Positions 6,293 to 13,650 of a stretch of 44,532 bases of DNA are shown in pieces; the stretch's first letter is position 1; each line of letters opens with the position of its first letter. The position numbers and the translations under genes are program-made. This DNA comes from SIG607 sp045586405 (lineage in GTDB: Bacteria; Bacillota; Clostridia; Oscillospirales; Acutalibacteraceae), in contig JAZNAG010000043.1 of NCBI GenBank assembly GCA_045586405.1, positions 1 through 44,532 of the forward strand, written 5' to 3'. The notes beneath the pieces are model-generated. The model had not been told where the DNA came from, did not search any database, and was given only the letters and a program-made list of their open reading frames with translations.

Positions 6293-8179
6293 ATGGAAAT
6301 CAAAAAAACAAATACAGCACCACAACAAGCCGTAAAGCCTATTGGGGAAGAACAGCTAAAAACATTTACAAAGGTTCTGCATAAATATAAAGCAGGGCTT
6401 ACAAACACGAAAAACCGCATTATTTCAAACGAGAATTGGTGGAAACTGCGCAACACAAGAGAAGAAAGCAAAGACAGCACCATTGATGAAAACCTTACGT
6501 TTAAAAGCGTGTCTTCTTGGCTTCATAACGTTGTCACATCCAAGCACGCGGATGCAATGGAAGCATATCCTGAACCAAACGTATTGCCACGTGAAGAAGG
6601 GGACAAGGCAGAAGCAAAAATGCTGACGGACATTCTTCCTTGTATTCTTGAACAAAACCATTTTGAGTCCACTTATTCAGACAATATGTGGCAGAAAGGT
6701 AAATACGGAACGTCGGTATATAAAGTGCTTTGGGATAAAAGCAAGCTTAACGGTCTTGGGGATATATCTATTGAGTGCGTTAACCTTTTAGACCTTTATT
6801 GGCAACCGGGCATCTCTGACATCCAAAAGAGCAGATACTTCTTCCATACGGAATTGGTTGACAAGGATTTGCTCAAGACAAGGTATCCTGAACTTGAAAA
6901 CAAACTTAAAGGCAAAAGTTTTGTGACGGCTGATTTCAACTACGATGACACAGTTGACACATCAGATATGGCTGTCGTTATTGACGTTTATTACCGCAAG
7001 AACGGCATATTACACTATGTCAAGTACGTCGACGACACAGTATTGTTTGCAACCGAAAACGAAACCCAACCTATAACGAGCGAAAGCGGCGAAATGATTA
7101 AGCCACCAATGGCTGAAACAGGCTTGTACGACCACGGATTATATCCTTACGTATTTGATGCATTATTCCCCATTGAGGGCAGTCCTTGTGGGTATGGCTA
7201 TATTGATATCACACGAAACCCACAGACGGAAATCGACCTTATGAAGACAGCGTTTGTGCAGAATACTATGGTTGGCGCAACGCCAAGATATTTTGCACAA
7301 GACAGCGCAGGTGTTAACGAAGAAGAATTTTTAAACACAAGAAAGCCTATAGTACATTGCACAGGCGGTAGCCTTGACGATAACAGACTACGCCCTATTG
7401 ATTACAAACCAATTGACGGCTCATACTTAAACCTTTTGCAGACGACCATTCAAGAGTTAAGGGAAACAAGCGGCAACACGGAAACGGCAACCGGCACAAC
7501 AAGCGGTGGTGTTACGGCGGCATCAGCCATTGCGGCTTTACAAGAAGCATCAGGCAAAGGCAGTAGAGATAGCACGTTATCTGCGTATAGGGCATATGGC
7601 AAGGTTATTGAGCTTTGTATTGAGCTGATAAGGCAGTTCTATGATATGCCGCGTAAGTTCCGTATTTTAGGGCAGTACGGAACAGAGCAATACATCACAT
7701 ACACTAACGCGAACCTTCAACCAAAATCACAAGGTAGTGCATTTGGGCAAGATATGGGCTTTAAAAAGCCTGTATTTGACGTAAAAGTATCCGCGCAGAA
7801 AAAGAATATATACACCAAGATTTCGCAGAACGAATTGGCAATGCAGTTCTTTAGTATGGGCTTCTTTAACCCACAGAACACCGACCAAGCGTTAATGTGC
7901 CTTGATTTAATGGAATTTGAAGGCAAGGATGCATTAATGCTTAAGATATCCCAAAACGGCACAATGTTCCAAAAGTTAGCGCAATATATGCAAATGTCTT
8001 TAATGCTGGCGGCGGAAACGCATCCAGAGATGGTGGCAGGTATTTCCGGGGATATCCAACAGATGTTAGGCGGCGGCGCACCAATGCAAGGGGGTACAAT
8101 GCCATCACTTGGTAACGAAGAAAACGCGGTTGTATCCAAAGCGCGTGAACAATCCGCAAAAGCATCACAACCAAATTAG
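6293..8179 (+). CDS. Portal protein
   Basis: Product of 628 aa. It has the typical opening for portals of short-tailed phages: a helical N-terminus, ENWWKLRN and SVSSWLHNVVTSKHADAMEAYPEP. A central block follows (LFPIEGSPCGYGYIDITRNPQTEIDLMKTAFVQNT), with the ETSGNTETATG glycine-rich segment, and a methionine- and glutamine-rich tail. The portal forms the dodecameric ring at one capsid vertex that receives the terminase and later joins the tail. It starts 3 nt after the terL stop. It is longer than siphovirus portals, in line with a podovirus-like virion. Confidence 0.9.
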   Translation: MEIKKTNTAPQQAVKPIGEEQLKTFTKVLHKYKAGLTNTKNRIISNENWWKLRNTREESKDSTIDENLTFKSVSSWLHNVVTSKHADAMEAYPEPNVLPREEGDKAEAKMLTDILPCILEQNHFESTYSDNMWQKGKYGTSVYKVLWDKSKLNGLGDISIECVNLLDLYWQPGISDIQKSRYFFHTELVDKDLLKTRYPELENKLKGKSFVTADFNYDDTVDTSDMAVVIDVYYRKNGILHYVKYVDDTVLFATENETQPITSESGEMIKPPMAETGLYDHGLYPYVFDALFPIEGSPCGYGYIDITRNPQTEIDLMKTAFVQNTMVGATPRYFAQDSAGVNEEEFLNTRKPIVHCTGGSLDDNRLRPIDYKPIDGSYLNLLQTTIQELRETSGNTETATGTTSGGVTAASAIAALQEASGKGSRDSTLSAYRAYGKVIELCIELIRQFYDMPRKFRILGQYGTEQYITYTNANLQPKSQGSAFGQDMGFKKPVFDVKVSAQKKNIYTKISQNELAMQFFSMGFFNPQNTDQALMCLDLMEFEGKDALMLKISQNGTMFQKLAQYMQMSLMLAAETHPEMVAGISGDIQQMLGGGAPMQGGTMPSLGNEENAVVSKAREQSAKASQPN

Positions 8180-8187
8180 GGGTAATA

Positions 8188-8511
8188 ATGATAAAAGTTA
8201 CATACAATTACGAAAAAAACGAACTAACAATTACAGGTCACGCATATAGTGGCAAAGCAGGACACGACCTTATATGCGCGGGTGTGTCAACGTTGTTTTA
8301 CACGCTTGTAAAGAACGCACAGAAGTTAGAAGCCTTGAAATACGGCAAAATAAAGGAATTTAAGGCGGAAACAGGCGAAGGCAAATTATTGTTCAAAGCC
8401 AAGAATAAGAACGTGTCGGCGGCGGTAAAAAACGTCTTTTGTAGCATCTGTGTAGGCTTTGAAATGCTTGCTGTAGAATACCCAAAAAATATTTTATATT
8501 TTCTTGAGTAA
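8188..8511 (+). CDS. prp: Phage-encoded Prp-type cysteine protease (L27-leader peptidase family)
   Basis: Product of 107 aa with the full Prp signature GHAYSGKAGHDLICAGVS. His18 and Cys30 are 12 residues apart, the same spacing as the catalytic pair of the Bacillota enzyme that trims the N-terminal extension of ribosomal protein L27. That host enzyme is known to cleave capsid and scaffold proteins of staphylococcal phage 80alpha. Here the gene lies directly upstream of a scaffold and a capsid gene whose products both start with an NLQLFA leader. The likely job is therefore prohead maturation: removing these leaders inside or around the assembling head. The start has AGGGGT upstream, 8 nt after the portal stop. 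Fold assignment is strong; substrate assignment is inference from the leaders. Confidence 0.9.
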   Translation: MIKVTYNYEKNELTITGHAYSGKAGHDLICAGVSTLFYTLVKNAQKLEALKYGKIKEFKAETGEGKLLFKAKNKNVSAAVKNVFCSICVGFEMLAVEYPKNILYFLE

Positions 8512-8546
8512 AGGGGTAGAAAAAATATTTTTCTTTTTTATATAAT
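8511..8546 (+). promoter_or_regulatory. Late promoter candidate 2 (AAGGGGTAGA element), upstream of RNA and scaffold
   Basis: AAGGGGTAGA (8511-8520) is followed after 30 nt (first base to first base) by a perfect TATAAT at 8541-8546. It overlaps the last base of the protease stop codon. A transcript from here would start about 8553 and carry the tRNA-like RNA at its 5' end, ahead of the scaffold and capsid genes. Confidence 0.62.
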
Positions 8547-8599
8547 TGACTTGCCTCTGAAAAGTTCTTCTCAATACATTTTTCATCTGTCCCTCTAAA

Positions 8600-8677
8600 A
8601 GGCTTATCCTTGTGCCTAAAACAAGGGAATATCTGTCGAAAGGAAGTATTGCGGTTCGATTCCGCAACGACAGACCA
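8600..8677 (+). ncRNA. tRNA-like structure with upstream pseudoknot
   Basis: CTGTCG (8633-8638) pairs with CGACAG (8668-8673), and TTGCGG (8649-8654) with CCGCAA (8662-8667). Together they form a continuous 12-bp helix, the length of a tRNA acceptor plus T stem. The loop TTCGATT is a canonical T-loop (consensus GGTTCGANTCC). A discriminator A (8674) and encoded CCA (8675-8677) follow. In place of D and anticodon arms there is a ten-base linker. Just upstream, AGGC (8600-8603) pairs with GCCT (8614-8617) while CCTTGT (8608-8613) pairs with ACAAGG (8621-8626), an H-type pseudoknot. It resembles pseudoknotted tRNA-like structures reported from sequence surveys. Possible roles are an RNase P or tRNA-enzyme processing signal, or control of head-gene mRNA (inference). 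Confidence 0.75.
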
Positions 8678-8724
8678 AAGGAGTCGTTCACCCACGAACC
8701 GGTAAATTAGGAGGCTAATACTCA

Positions 8725-9696
8725 ATGAAAAACATCAAATGGCTTTTAAATCTTCAGTTATTCGCGGAAGGCGGTGAAGGTGGCGAAGCGACATCGGGCG
8801 ATAATTCTGTTGACGCCGAACAGCAAGCTTTATTGGACTTGGGTGTACCAAGAAGCAAGATAAGAAAGAAAGCGAAAGTTCAAGCACCTGTTCAAGTAGA
8901 ACAAGCGCAAGAACAAGAACAGCCCGCAACTGTTGACACACCTACGGAAGAACAAGTTGACACGCCTAAACGTATGACTTGGGATGAAATCAAAGCAGAC
9001 CCAGAATACAACAAGGAAATCCAAGCAATAGTTCAAAATAGAGTCAAAGCGGCAAAACAATCTGAAGAAAAACTGCAACAGATTTTACCGACACTTGAAT
9101 TGCTTGCGCGTAAGTACGGACAAGATCCTAACAACATTGACTTACAAGCCTTAAACAAGGCAGTAAACGATGATGACAAGTATTACGAAGACAAAGCCTT
9201 TGAGATGGGAATCCCCGTTGAAACGGCAAAGAAGCTTGACCAACAAGAACGCGAAGCAAAGCGACAAGAAATCCAAGCCCAAAGAACTGCTGAAGAACAA
9301 CGAATAGCAGAGCATATCCAAAAATTAGAACAACAGGGCAACGAACTTAAAAAGACCTTCCCCAATTTCAACTTAAGGGTAGAGTTACAAAACCCAATGT
9401 TCGCAAGGCTTACAGCACCGGGGGTAGGTTTGTCCGTGGAACAAGCATATTATGCAATCCACAGGCAAGAAATAGATGCGGTGCGGAACGAAACTATTGC
9501 AAAGAAAACGGCTGAAAGGTTATCAGCCTCAATCCAAGCGGGACAACAAAGACCGCAAGAAAACGGGATGTCTTCACAAGCTTCTTCTGGTATAACATTC
9601 GACTATCGCGCAATGTCTAAAGAGCAAAGAGAAGCATTTAAAAAAGACTTAAAGGCAAGGTTAGCGAGAGGCGAAAAAGTATTCCCTCAAGGCTAA
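8725..9696 (+). CDS. Head scaffolding protein with Prp-cleavable leader
   Basis: Product of 323 aa behind TTAGGAGG. The N-terminus MKNIKWLLNLQLFA followed by EGGEGG copies the L27 leader cut by Prp; cleavage is predicted after Ala14. The rest is typical scaffold: acidic low-complexity start, glutamine-rich linker, then long charged helices (residues about 120-215) and a basic C-terminal helix (MSKEQREAFKKDLKARLARGE) that would bind the capsid protein. It lies between the protease and the capsid gene. Its last codons form one arm of a hairpin that competes with a stem over the capsid ribosome binding site. Scaffold identity rests on composition and position. Confidence 0.87.
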   Translation: MKNIKWLLNLQLFAEGGEGGEATSGDNSVDAEQQALLDLGVPRSKIRKKAKVQAPVQVEQAQEQEQPATVDTPTEEQVDTPKRMTWDEIKADPEYNKEIQAIVQNRVKAAKQSEEKLQQILPTLELLARKYGQDPNNIDLQALNKAVNDDDKYYEDKAFEMGIPVETAKKLDQQEREAKRQEIQAQRTAEEQRIAEHIQKLEQQGNELKKTFPNFNLRVELQNPMFARLTAPGVGLSVEQAYYAIHRQEIDAVRNETIAKKTAERLSASIQAGQQRPQENGMSSQASSGITFDYRAMSKEQREAFKKDLKARLARGEKVFPQG

Positions 9697-9749
9697 AAAA
9701 GACAAGGGAATACTCAAAAAATCTTACTAAAAAATTTAAGGAGTATCCC
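9678..9749 (+). promoter_or_regulatory. Mutually exclusive hairpins over the capsid ribosome binding site
   Basis: AGTATTCCCT (9678-9687, end of scaffold gene) is perfectly complementary to AGGGAATACT (9705-9714). The same middle segment, GGGAATACTC (9706-9715), also pairs with GAGTATCCC (9741-9749, one bulged A), which includes part of the capsid AAGGAG at 9738-9743. Only one stem can form at a time. A ribosome finishing the scaffold gene at 9694-9696 would melt the first stem. This could set the scaffold-to-capsid ratio. Confidence 0.45.
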
Positions 9750-9752
9750 ACA

Positions 9753-10829
9753 ATGTTAGAATTTAAACTTAACTTACAGTTATTCGCTGATTCAGGTACA
9801 GTAGTAAACACAACCACAGGTACAGTAAACGCATATACGGGTGCAGCAACAACCACGACTGCGATGAATACCACTTTAAAAACATTCTACGATACAGAGC
9901 TTTTAGAAAACGCTCGCGTGGAAATGTTCTACGCTCAATTCGCTAAAAAGCAGCCATTACCAAAAGGTCGCGGTAAAACCGTTGAATGGCGTAAATGGAA
10001 CACCTTCGACAAAGCAGAAGAATTAAGAGAAGGTGTTATTCCAGAAGGTCAAACCTTTGGGCAAAGCAACCTTACAGGTTCTATCACTCAATATGGTACA
10101 TATGCAACCGTATCTGACGTATTAGAACTTCACGCATATGACGACATCATTTTAGGCGCAACCGAAGAAATGGGCGCATCTGCGGCTGAAACACAAGAAA
10201 CACTTATCCGCGACGGCTTACTTGTTAACACAAACGTTGTATACTGCGATAACGTAACTTTAGCAACAGGCGCGGCAACGCCATCAGGCACAAGTTGTGC
10301 TACTTTGGAAGCAAGCTCCACAGTAATCGCTAAACTTACACCGGCAATGGTTAACAAAGTTGTTACCAAGATGAAGAAAGACAGAGTTCCACGCATCAAT
10401 GGTAAGTACGTAGCAGTTATCCACCCGTCAGTAGCAGAAGACTTAAGAAGCAGCCCAGAATGGGTTGAAGCTCACAAATACGCAAGACCTGAAGAAATCT
10501 ACAACGGTGAAATTGGTGAATTACACGGTGTTAGATTTGTTGAAAACGTATTTGCACCTGTCCTTGGCGGTGAAGATTACCAAAATAAAGCAGGTACAAA
10601 GACCTATGCAACATACTTCTTTGGTAAAGACGCTTTCGGTATCATTGACCCAGAAGGTGGCGCATTAGAAATGATTATCAAGAGCAAGGCAGAAGTAGGC
10701 GGTCCTCTTGAACAATTCAGCACAATTGGCTACAAGTTTGAAACAAATGGCGTAACAATGCTTTATCCAGAAAGATTAGTCAGAGTTATGTCTTGTTCTT
10801 CTTACAGCGCAATTGACGACGAAAACTAA
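9753..10829 (+). CDS. Major capsid protein, N4 gp56-like, with Prp-cleavable leader
   Basis: Product of 358 aa. After the leader MLEFKLNLQLFA (cleavage predicted after Ala12) the sequence has features of the N4 gp56-like HK97-fold capsid family: LLENARVEMFYAQFAKKQPLP, KTVEWRKWNTF, LREGVIPEGQ, ITQYGTYATVSDVLELHAYD, and the C-terminal block FETNGVTMLYPERLVRVM. It forms the icosahedral shell. The AAGGAG at 9738-9743 is ten bases from the ATG and lies in a possible stem. A strong terminator follows the gene, so capsid can be made in excess. Leader removal by the nearby Prp homologue is inferred from the motif. Confidence 0.94.
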   Translation: MLEFKLNLQLFADSGTVVNTTTGTVNAYTGAATTTTAMNTTLKTFYDTELLENARVEMFYAQFAKKQPLPKGRGKTVEWRKWNTFDKAEELREGVIPEGQTFGQSNLTGSITQYGTYATVSDVLELHAYDDIILGATEEMGASAAETQETLIRDGLLVNTNVVYCDNVTLATGAATPSGTSCATLEASSTVIAKLTPAMVNKVVTKMKKDRVPRINGKYVAVIHPSVAEDLRSSPEWVEAHKYARPEEIYNGEIGELHGVRFVENVFAPVLGGEDYQNKAGTKTYATYFFGKDAFGIIDPEGGALEMIIKSKAEVGGPLEQFSTIGYKFETNGVTMLYPERLVRVMSCSSYSAIDDEN

Positions 10830-10860
10830 AAATAATATTTAAAAAGTTTAATTAATAATT

Positions 10861-10897
10861 AAAAAAAGGGCGGGCGTGATATCGCCTTGCCCTTTTT
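10861..10897 (+). terminator. Rho-independent terminator after the capsid gene
   Basis: The nested stem GGGC-G-GGCG (10868-10876) pairs with CGCC-TT-GCCC (10883-10892) and is followed by T5; the A-run before it extends the pairing. It probably lowers expression of connector and fibre genes relative to the capsid. Confidence 0.85.
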
Positions 10898-10918
10898 AAA
10901 AATATTTAGGAGTAAATT

Positions 10919-11149
10919 ATGGCAGAAACCAAGAAAGAATTAGTAGACCTTTATATCCCAAGAACAAGCAATTCAACTGACCCTAACTTTTTTATCGGCA
11001 TCAACGGTACGAATTACATCTTGCCACGCGGTAAGACATCTAAAGTCCCCAAAGAAGTTGCTGACGAATACAACAGAGCGGTAAGGGCGCAAAACCGTTA
11101 CGCAGAAACGGAAGATAAGCTTAAAGGATTAGCAAGCAAAGGGGTGTAA
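10919..11149 (+). CDS. Small head-associated protein
   Basis: Product of 76 aa with TTAGGAG upstream. The pattern FIGINGTNYILPRGKTSKVPKEVADEYNRAVRAQNR matches a small protein often found directly after the capsid gene in Bacillota phages: a short beta region with NG-x-xYxLPRG followed by a helix. Its role is unproven; minor head or decoration protein is the usual guess from position. It lies between the capsid terminator and the connector gene. Confidence 0.75.
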   Translation: MAETKKELVDLYIPRTSNSTDPNFFIGINGTNYILPRGKTSKVPKEVADEYNRAVRAQNRYAETEDKLKGLASKGV

Positions 11150-11158
11150 TGCCCCTTT
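11138..11158 (+). terminator. Short hairpin at the end of the small head gene (weak terminator or attenuator)
   Basis: AAAGGGG (11138-11144) pairs with CCCCTTT (11152-11158) across a seven-base loop containing the stop codon. The following CTTGAA is not a proper T-run, so this may only attenuate or protect the message. It is immediately followed by the AAAGGAGG ribosome binding site of the connector gene. Confidence 0.35.
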
Positions 11159-11175
11159 CTTGAAAGGAGGCAGTT

Positions 11176-11553
11176 ATGACTATTATTGAAGCAATTGGTA
11201 GGGTAGACAACATCAAACCAAACCAATACAGCGAAACGGATAAGATTGCGTGGTTATCCCACATTGATGGGATTATAAAGGCAAAAGTATACGACACACA
11301 TCAAGGCGAAGAAGTAACCTTTAACGGCTACGATGAAAACACCGACGTATATAACACACAACTGCTTGTTAAAGCCCCATACGACCAATTATACATCCAT
11401 TGGCTATCGGCACAGATAGATTTAGCCAACGGCGAAACAAACAGGTATAACGTGGAAATAACGCTTTTTAATACGTATTTGGAAGACTACACAAAATCAT
11501 ACACTCGTAAGTATTTACACACAGCACCTTTAAGAAACGAGTTTTTATTTTAG
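11176..11553 (+). CDS. Head-tail connector (adaptor) protein
   Basis: Product of 125 aa behind AAAGGAGG. It starts MTIIEAIGRVDNIKPNQYSE, followed by DKIAWLSHIDGIIKAKVYDTH, a helical start like that of podovirus adaptor proteins of the gp6/gp4 type. The middle part YDQLYIHWLSAQIDLANGE is also typical, as is NTYLEDYTKSYTRKY near the C-terminus. Such a protein forms a ring below the portal and joins the tail nozzle. Position between capsid and nozzle genes fits. Assigned from sequence pattern and synteny. Confidence 0.78.
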   Translation: MTIIEAIGRVDNIKPNQYSETDKIAWLSHIDGIIKAKVYDTHQGEEVTFNGYDENTDVYNTQLLVKAPYDQLYIHWLSAQIDLANGETNRYNVEITLFNTYLEDYTKSYTRKYLHTAPLRNEFLF

Positions 11554-11561
11554 GAGTCATT

Positions 11562-13337
11562 ATGAAGTTTCCAACCTTACCCGCGCCAAACACCACACGC
11601 ACCAAAATCGACGTATTTGGCGGCTATAATCACAACTTAAAAATCAACGATAATGAGTTCTACGATATGCGAAATATGTCGTCAGACTATTTTCCTTTGT
11701 TATCTGCAAGAAAGCAACGCGGAGTTTACGCCATACCAACCAATTTAAAGGGCTTGGTGGCAAAAGACAAGCTTTGTTATCTTGCGGATAATTCTTTTGT
11801 TAAGAGCGAAATTGTCAACGGCGAATTGGTAACGGAATCACAAGAAATTAGCCTTACAGACGGCGCAAAGAAGCTTGTTTCACTTGGTGCATACGTAATA
11901 ATCCTGCCCGATAAAAAATACATAAATTCAGGCAATTTAGCCGATTACGGCGATATTGATTTTACTACCACGCAAACAGGCTTAAGGTTTTCAATGTGTA
12001 CCATTTTAGGTGCTGAATACGATATTACCAACATTGGAGCAGAACCGCCTACAATCCCGGAAAATAAATCACCGCTTTATTGGATAGACACGTCTTCTTC
12101 GCCACACTCATTAAAGCAGTACAGTTATGCAAACGAAACGTGGAACACGATCGCCACGTCATATATCAAGATTAAGGCGGCGGATACAACAGCGTTTAGC
12201 GGTTTTAATGAGTATGACGGCATTAAAATAAGCGGTATTACGGATGAATCCTTAACAGACCTAAACGGCAGCGCAACGGTCTATTTAAAGGGCGAAGACT
12301 ATATCGTGGTTTCGGGGCTTTTAAAAGAAACAAAAACACTCGAAGAAGCCGTAACGTTTTCAAGAACAATGCCCGATTTAGACTTTGTCATTGAAAGCAA
12401 CAACAGGCTTTGGGGATGCAGGTATTACACCGATGAAAACGGCAATACTTATAACGAAATTTACGCATCCAAACTTGGGGATTTTAAGAATTGGGATTCG
12501 TTTTTGGGTATATCCACAGATAGTTACCGAGTATCTGTTGGTACAAACGGCGCATTCACAGGCGCAATAGCGCATTTAGGGTATCCTATTTTCTTTAAAG
12601 AAAACTATTTGCACAAGATTTACGGCACACAGCCGTCAAACTATAGCGTACAAACAACGGCTTGCCGTGGCGTACAAAAGGGTTGTGGCAAAAGCCTTGC
12701 TATTGTAAACGAAGTATTGTACTACAAGTCGTTAAGCGGTGTTTGCGCGTATGATGGCTCGCTCCCGGTAGAAGTATCAAGTGAGCTTGGCGACATAGTC
12801 TATTACAACGCATCTGCTGGCGCACACGGAAATAAATACTACATTTCAATGTGCGATAAAGACAATAATTATTCTTTGTTTGTGTATGACGTTGCAAAGC
12901 GGTTATGGCACAAGGAAGACGACAGCCACATTTTAGAGTTTTGCTCATACGAAAACGAGTTGTATTTTATCAATTCAGAGTTTGGCGAAATCAAGACAAT
13001 GTTCGGCTACGGCTTAAACCCTAAAGAAGAACGCACGTCTATTGATTGGATGGTCGAAACGGGTACAATGGGCTTTGATACACCAGACAAAAAGTACGTG
13101 TCCAACATTACAATTCGGTTGGATTTAGACTTTGGCTCAAGAATATATATGTACATTCAGTACGACTCAAGCGGCGTGTATGTGCCTGTTTGCACTCTTA
13201 ACGGCAAAAACCTTAAATCTGTAAGCGTTCCTATCCGCCCAGAAAGATGTGACCATTTTAGGCTTAAGATAGTAGGCTACGGCTATTCAAAAATTTACTC
13301 AATCACAAAAACATTAGAGGATGGTAGCGAAAGATGA
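11562..13337 (+). CDS. Tail nozzle / tubular-type structural protein
   Basis: Product of 591 aa with TTAGGAG upstream. The start (FGGYNHNLKINDNEFYDMRNMSSDYFPLLSARKQRG) matches the opening of podovirus tail proteins of the T7 gp12/P22 gp10 kind, in which a 'genuine metadata then values' beta-propeller-like body follows. Further landmarks are NRLWGCRYYTDENGNTYNEIYAS, VYDVAKRLWHKED and the C-terminal beta strands (RLDLDFGSRIYMYIQYD). It probably forms the short tail tube below the connector. It couples to the next gene by an ATGA overlap. No tape measure or tail-tube gene of a long-tailed phage is present, supporting a podovirus-like virion. Confidence 0.72.
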   Translation: MKFPTLPAPNTTRTKIDVFGGYNHNLKINDNEFYDMRNMSSDYFPLLSARKQRGVYAIPTNLKGLVAKDKLCYLADNSFVKSEIVNGELVTESQEISLTDGAKKLVSLGAYVIILPDKKYINSGNLADYGDIDFTTTQTGLRFSMCTILGAEYDITNIGAEPPTIPENKSPLYWIDTSSSPHSLKQYSYANETWNTIATSYIKIKAADTTAFSGFNEYDGIKISGITDESLTDLNGSATVYLKGEDYIVVSGLLKETKTLEEAVTFSRTMPDLDFVIESNNRLWGCRYYTDENGNTYNEIYASKLGDFKNWDSFLGISTDSYRVSVGTNGAFTGAIAHLGYPIFFKENYLHKIYGTQPSNYSVQTTACRGVQKGCGKSLAIVNEVLYYKSLSGVCAYDGSLPVEVSSELGDIVYYNASAGAHGNKYYISMCDKDNNYSLFVYDVAKRLWHKEDDSHILEFCSYENELYFINSEFGEIKTMFGYGLNPKEERTSIDWMVETGTMGFDTPDKKYVSNITIRLDLDFGSRIYMYIQYDSSGVYVPVCTLNGKNLKSVSVPIRPERCDHFRLKIVGYGYSKIYSITKTLEDGSER

Positions 13338-13639
13338 TACGCTTACGCAAACCTAAAATAGATGGGAAGACACTTCCCGAACAAATTGAACAAATAAACA
13401 GATTCCTATACCAAATGGTTGAAGAAATAGAAAAAAGCGATTTGGGGGTAGGGATTAAAGATATAAAGATAGAAAACGACCACCTAAAGATAAGGTACAC
13501 GAATAGTGACAACTACATAGATTTAGGCAAGGTTGTAGGAAGCAACGGCAAAACGCCCGTAAAAGGCGTAGATTACTTTACAAGCGAAGATAAAGCCGAG
13601 ATTGTAAACGAAGTTTCCGCTTTACTAATTAACGAATAA
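13334..13639 (+). CDS. Small tail/fibre-associated protein
   Basis: Product of 101 aa, overlapping the nozzle gene by four bases. The N-terminal half (PKIDGKTLPEQIEQINRFLYQMVEEIEKSD) is a helical trimerisation-like segment. The C-terminal half ends with NGKTPVKGVDYFTSEDKAEIVNEV, a short motif found at the ends of many Bacillota phage tail-fibre and baseplate chains. It probably links the nozzle to the fibre proteins encoded next. No enzymatic features. Confidence 0.72.
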   Translation: MIRLRKPKIDGKTLPEQIEQINRFLYQMVEEIEKSDLGVGIKDIKIENDHLKIRYTNSDNYIDLGKVVGSNGKTPVKGVDYFTSEDKAEIVNEVSALLINE

Positions 13640-13650
13640 AGGAGCAAATA

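Noticed and set aside
5743..6483. Leftward frames opposite the terminase and portal genes
   Set aside because: They are shadows of strongly supported coding sequence, lack ribosome binding sites and show no domain.
8587..8677. Complete class II suppressor tRNA with anticodon CUA
   Set aside because: Only five acceptor pairs form from 8587, the D arm would have three pairs, and the base before the anticodon is C instead of the near-universal U. The 12-bp mini-helix starting at 8633 explains the 3' half better. TAG is used as a normal stop here, so a suppressor is not needed.
13441..13460. Further copy of the late promoter element (GGGGGTAGGG)
   Set aside because: It lies inside a gene, differs from the 10-mer at both ends and lacks a -10 box at the right distance.
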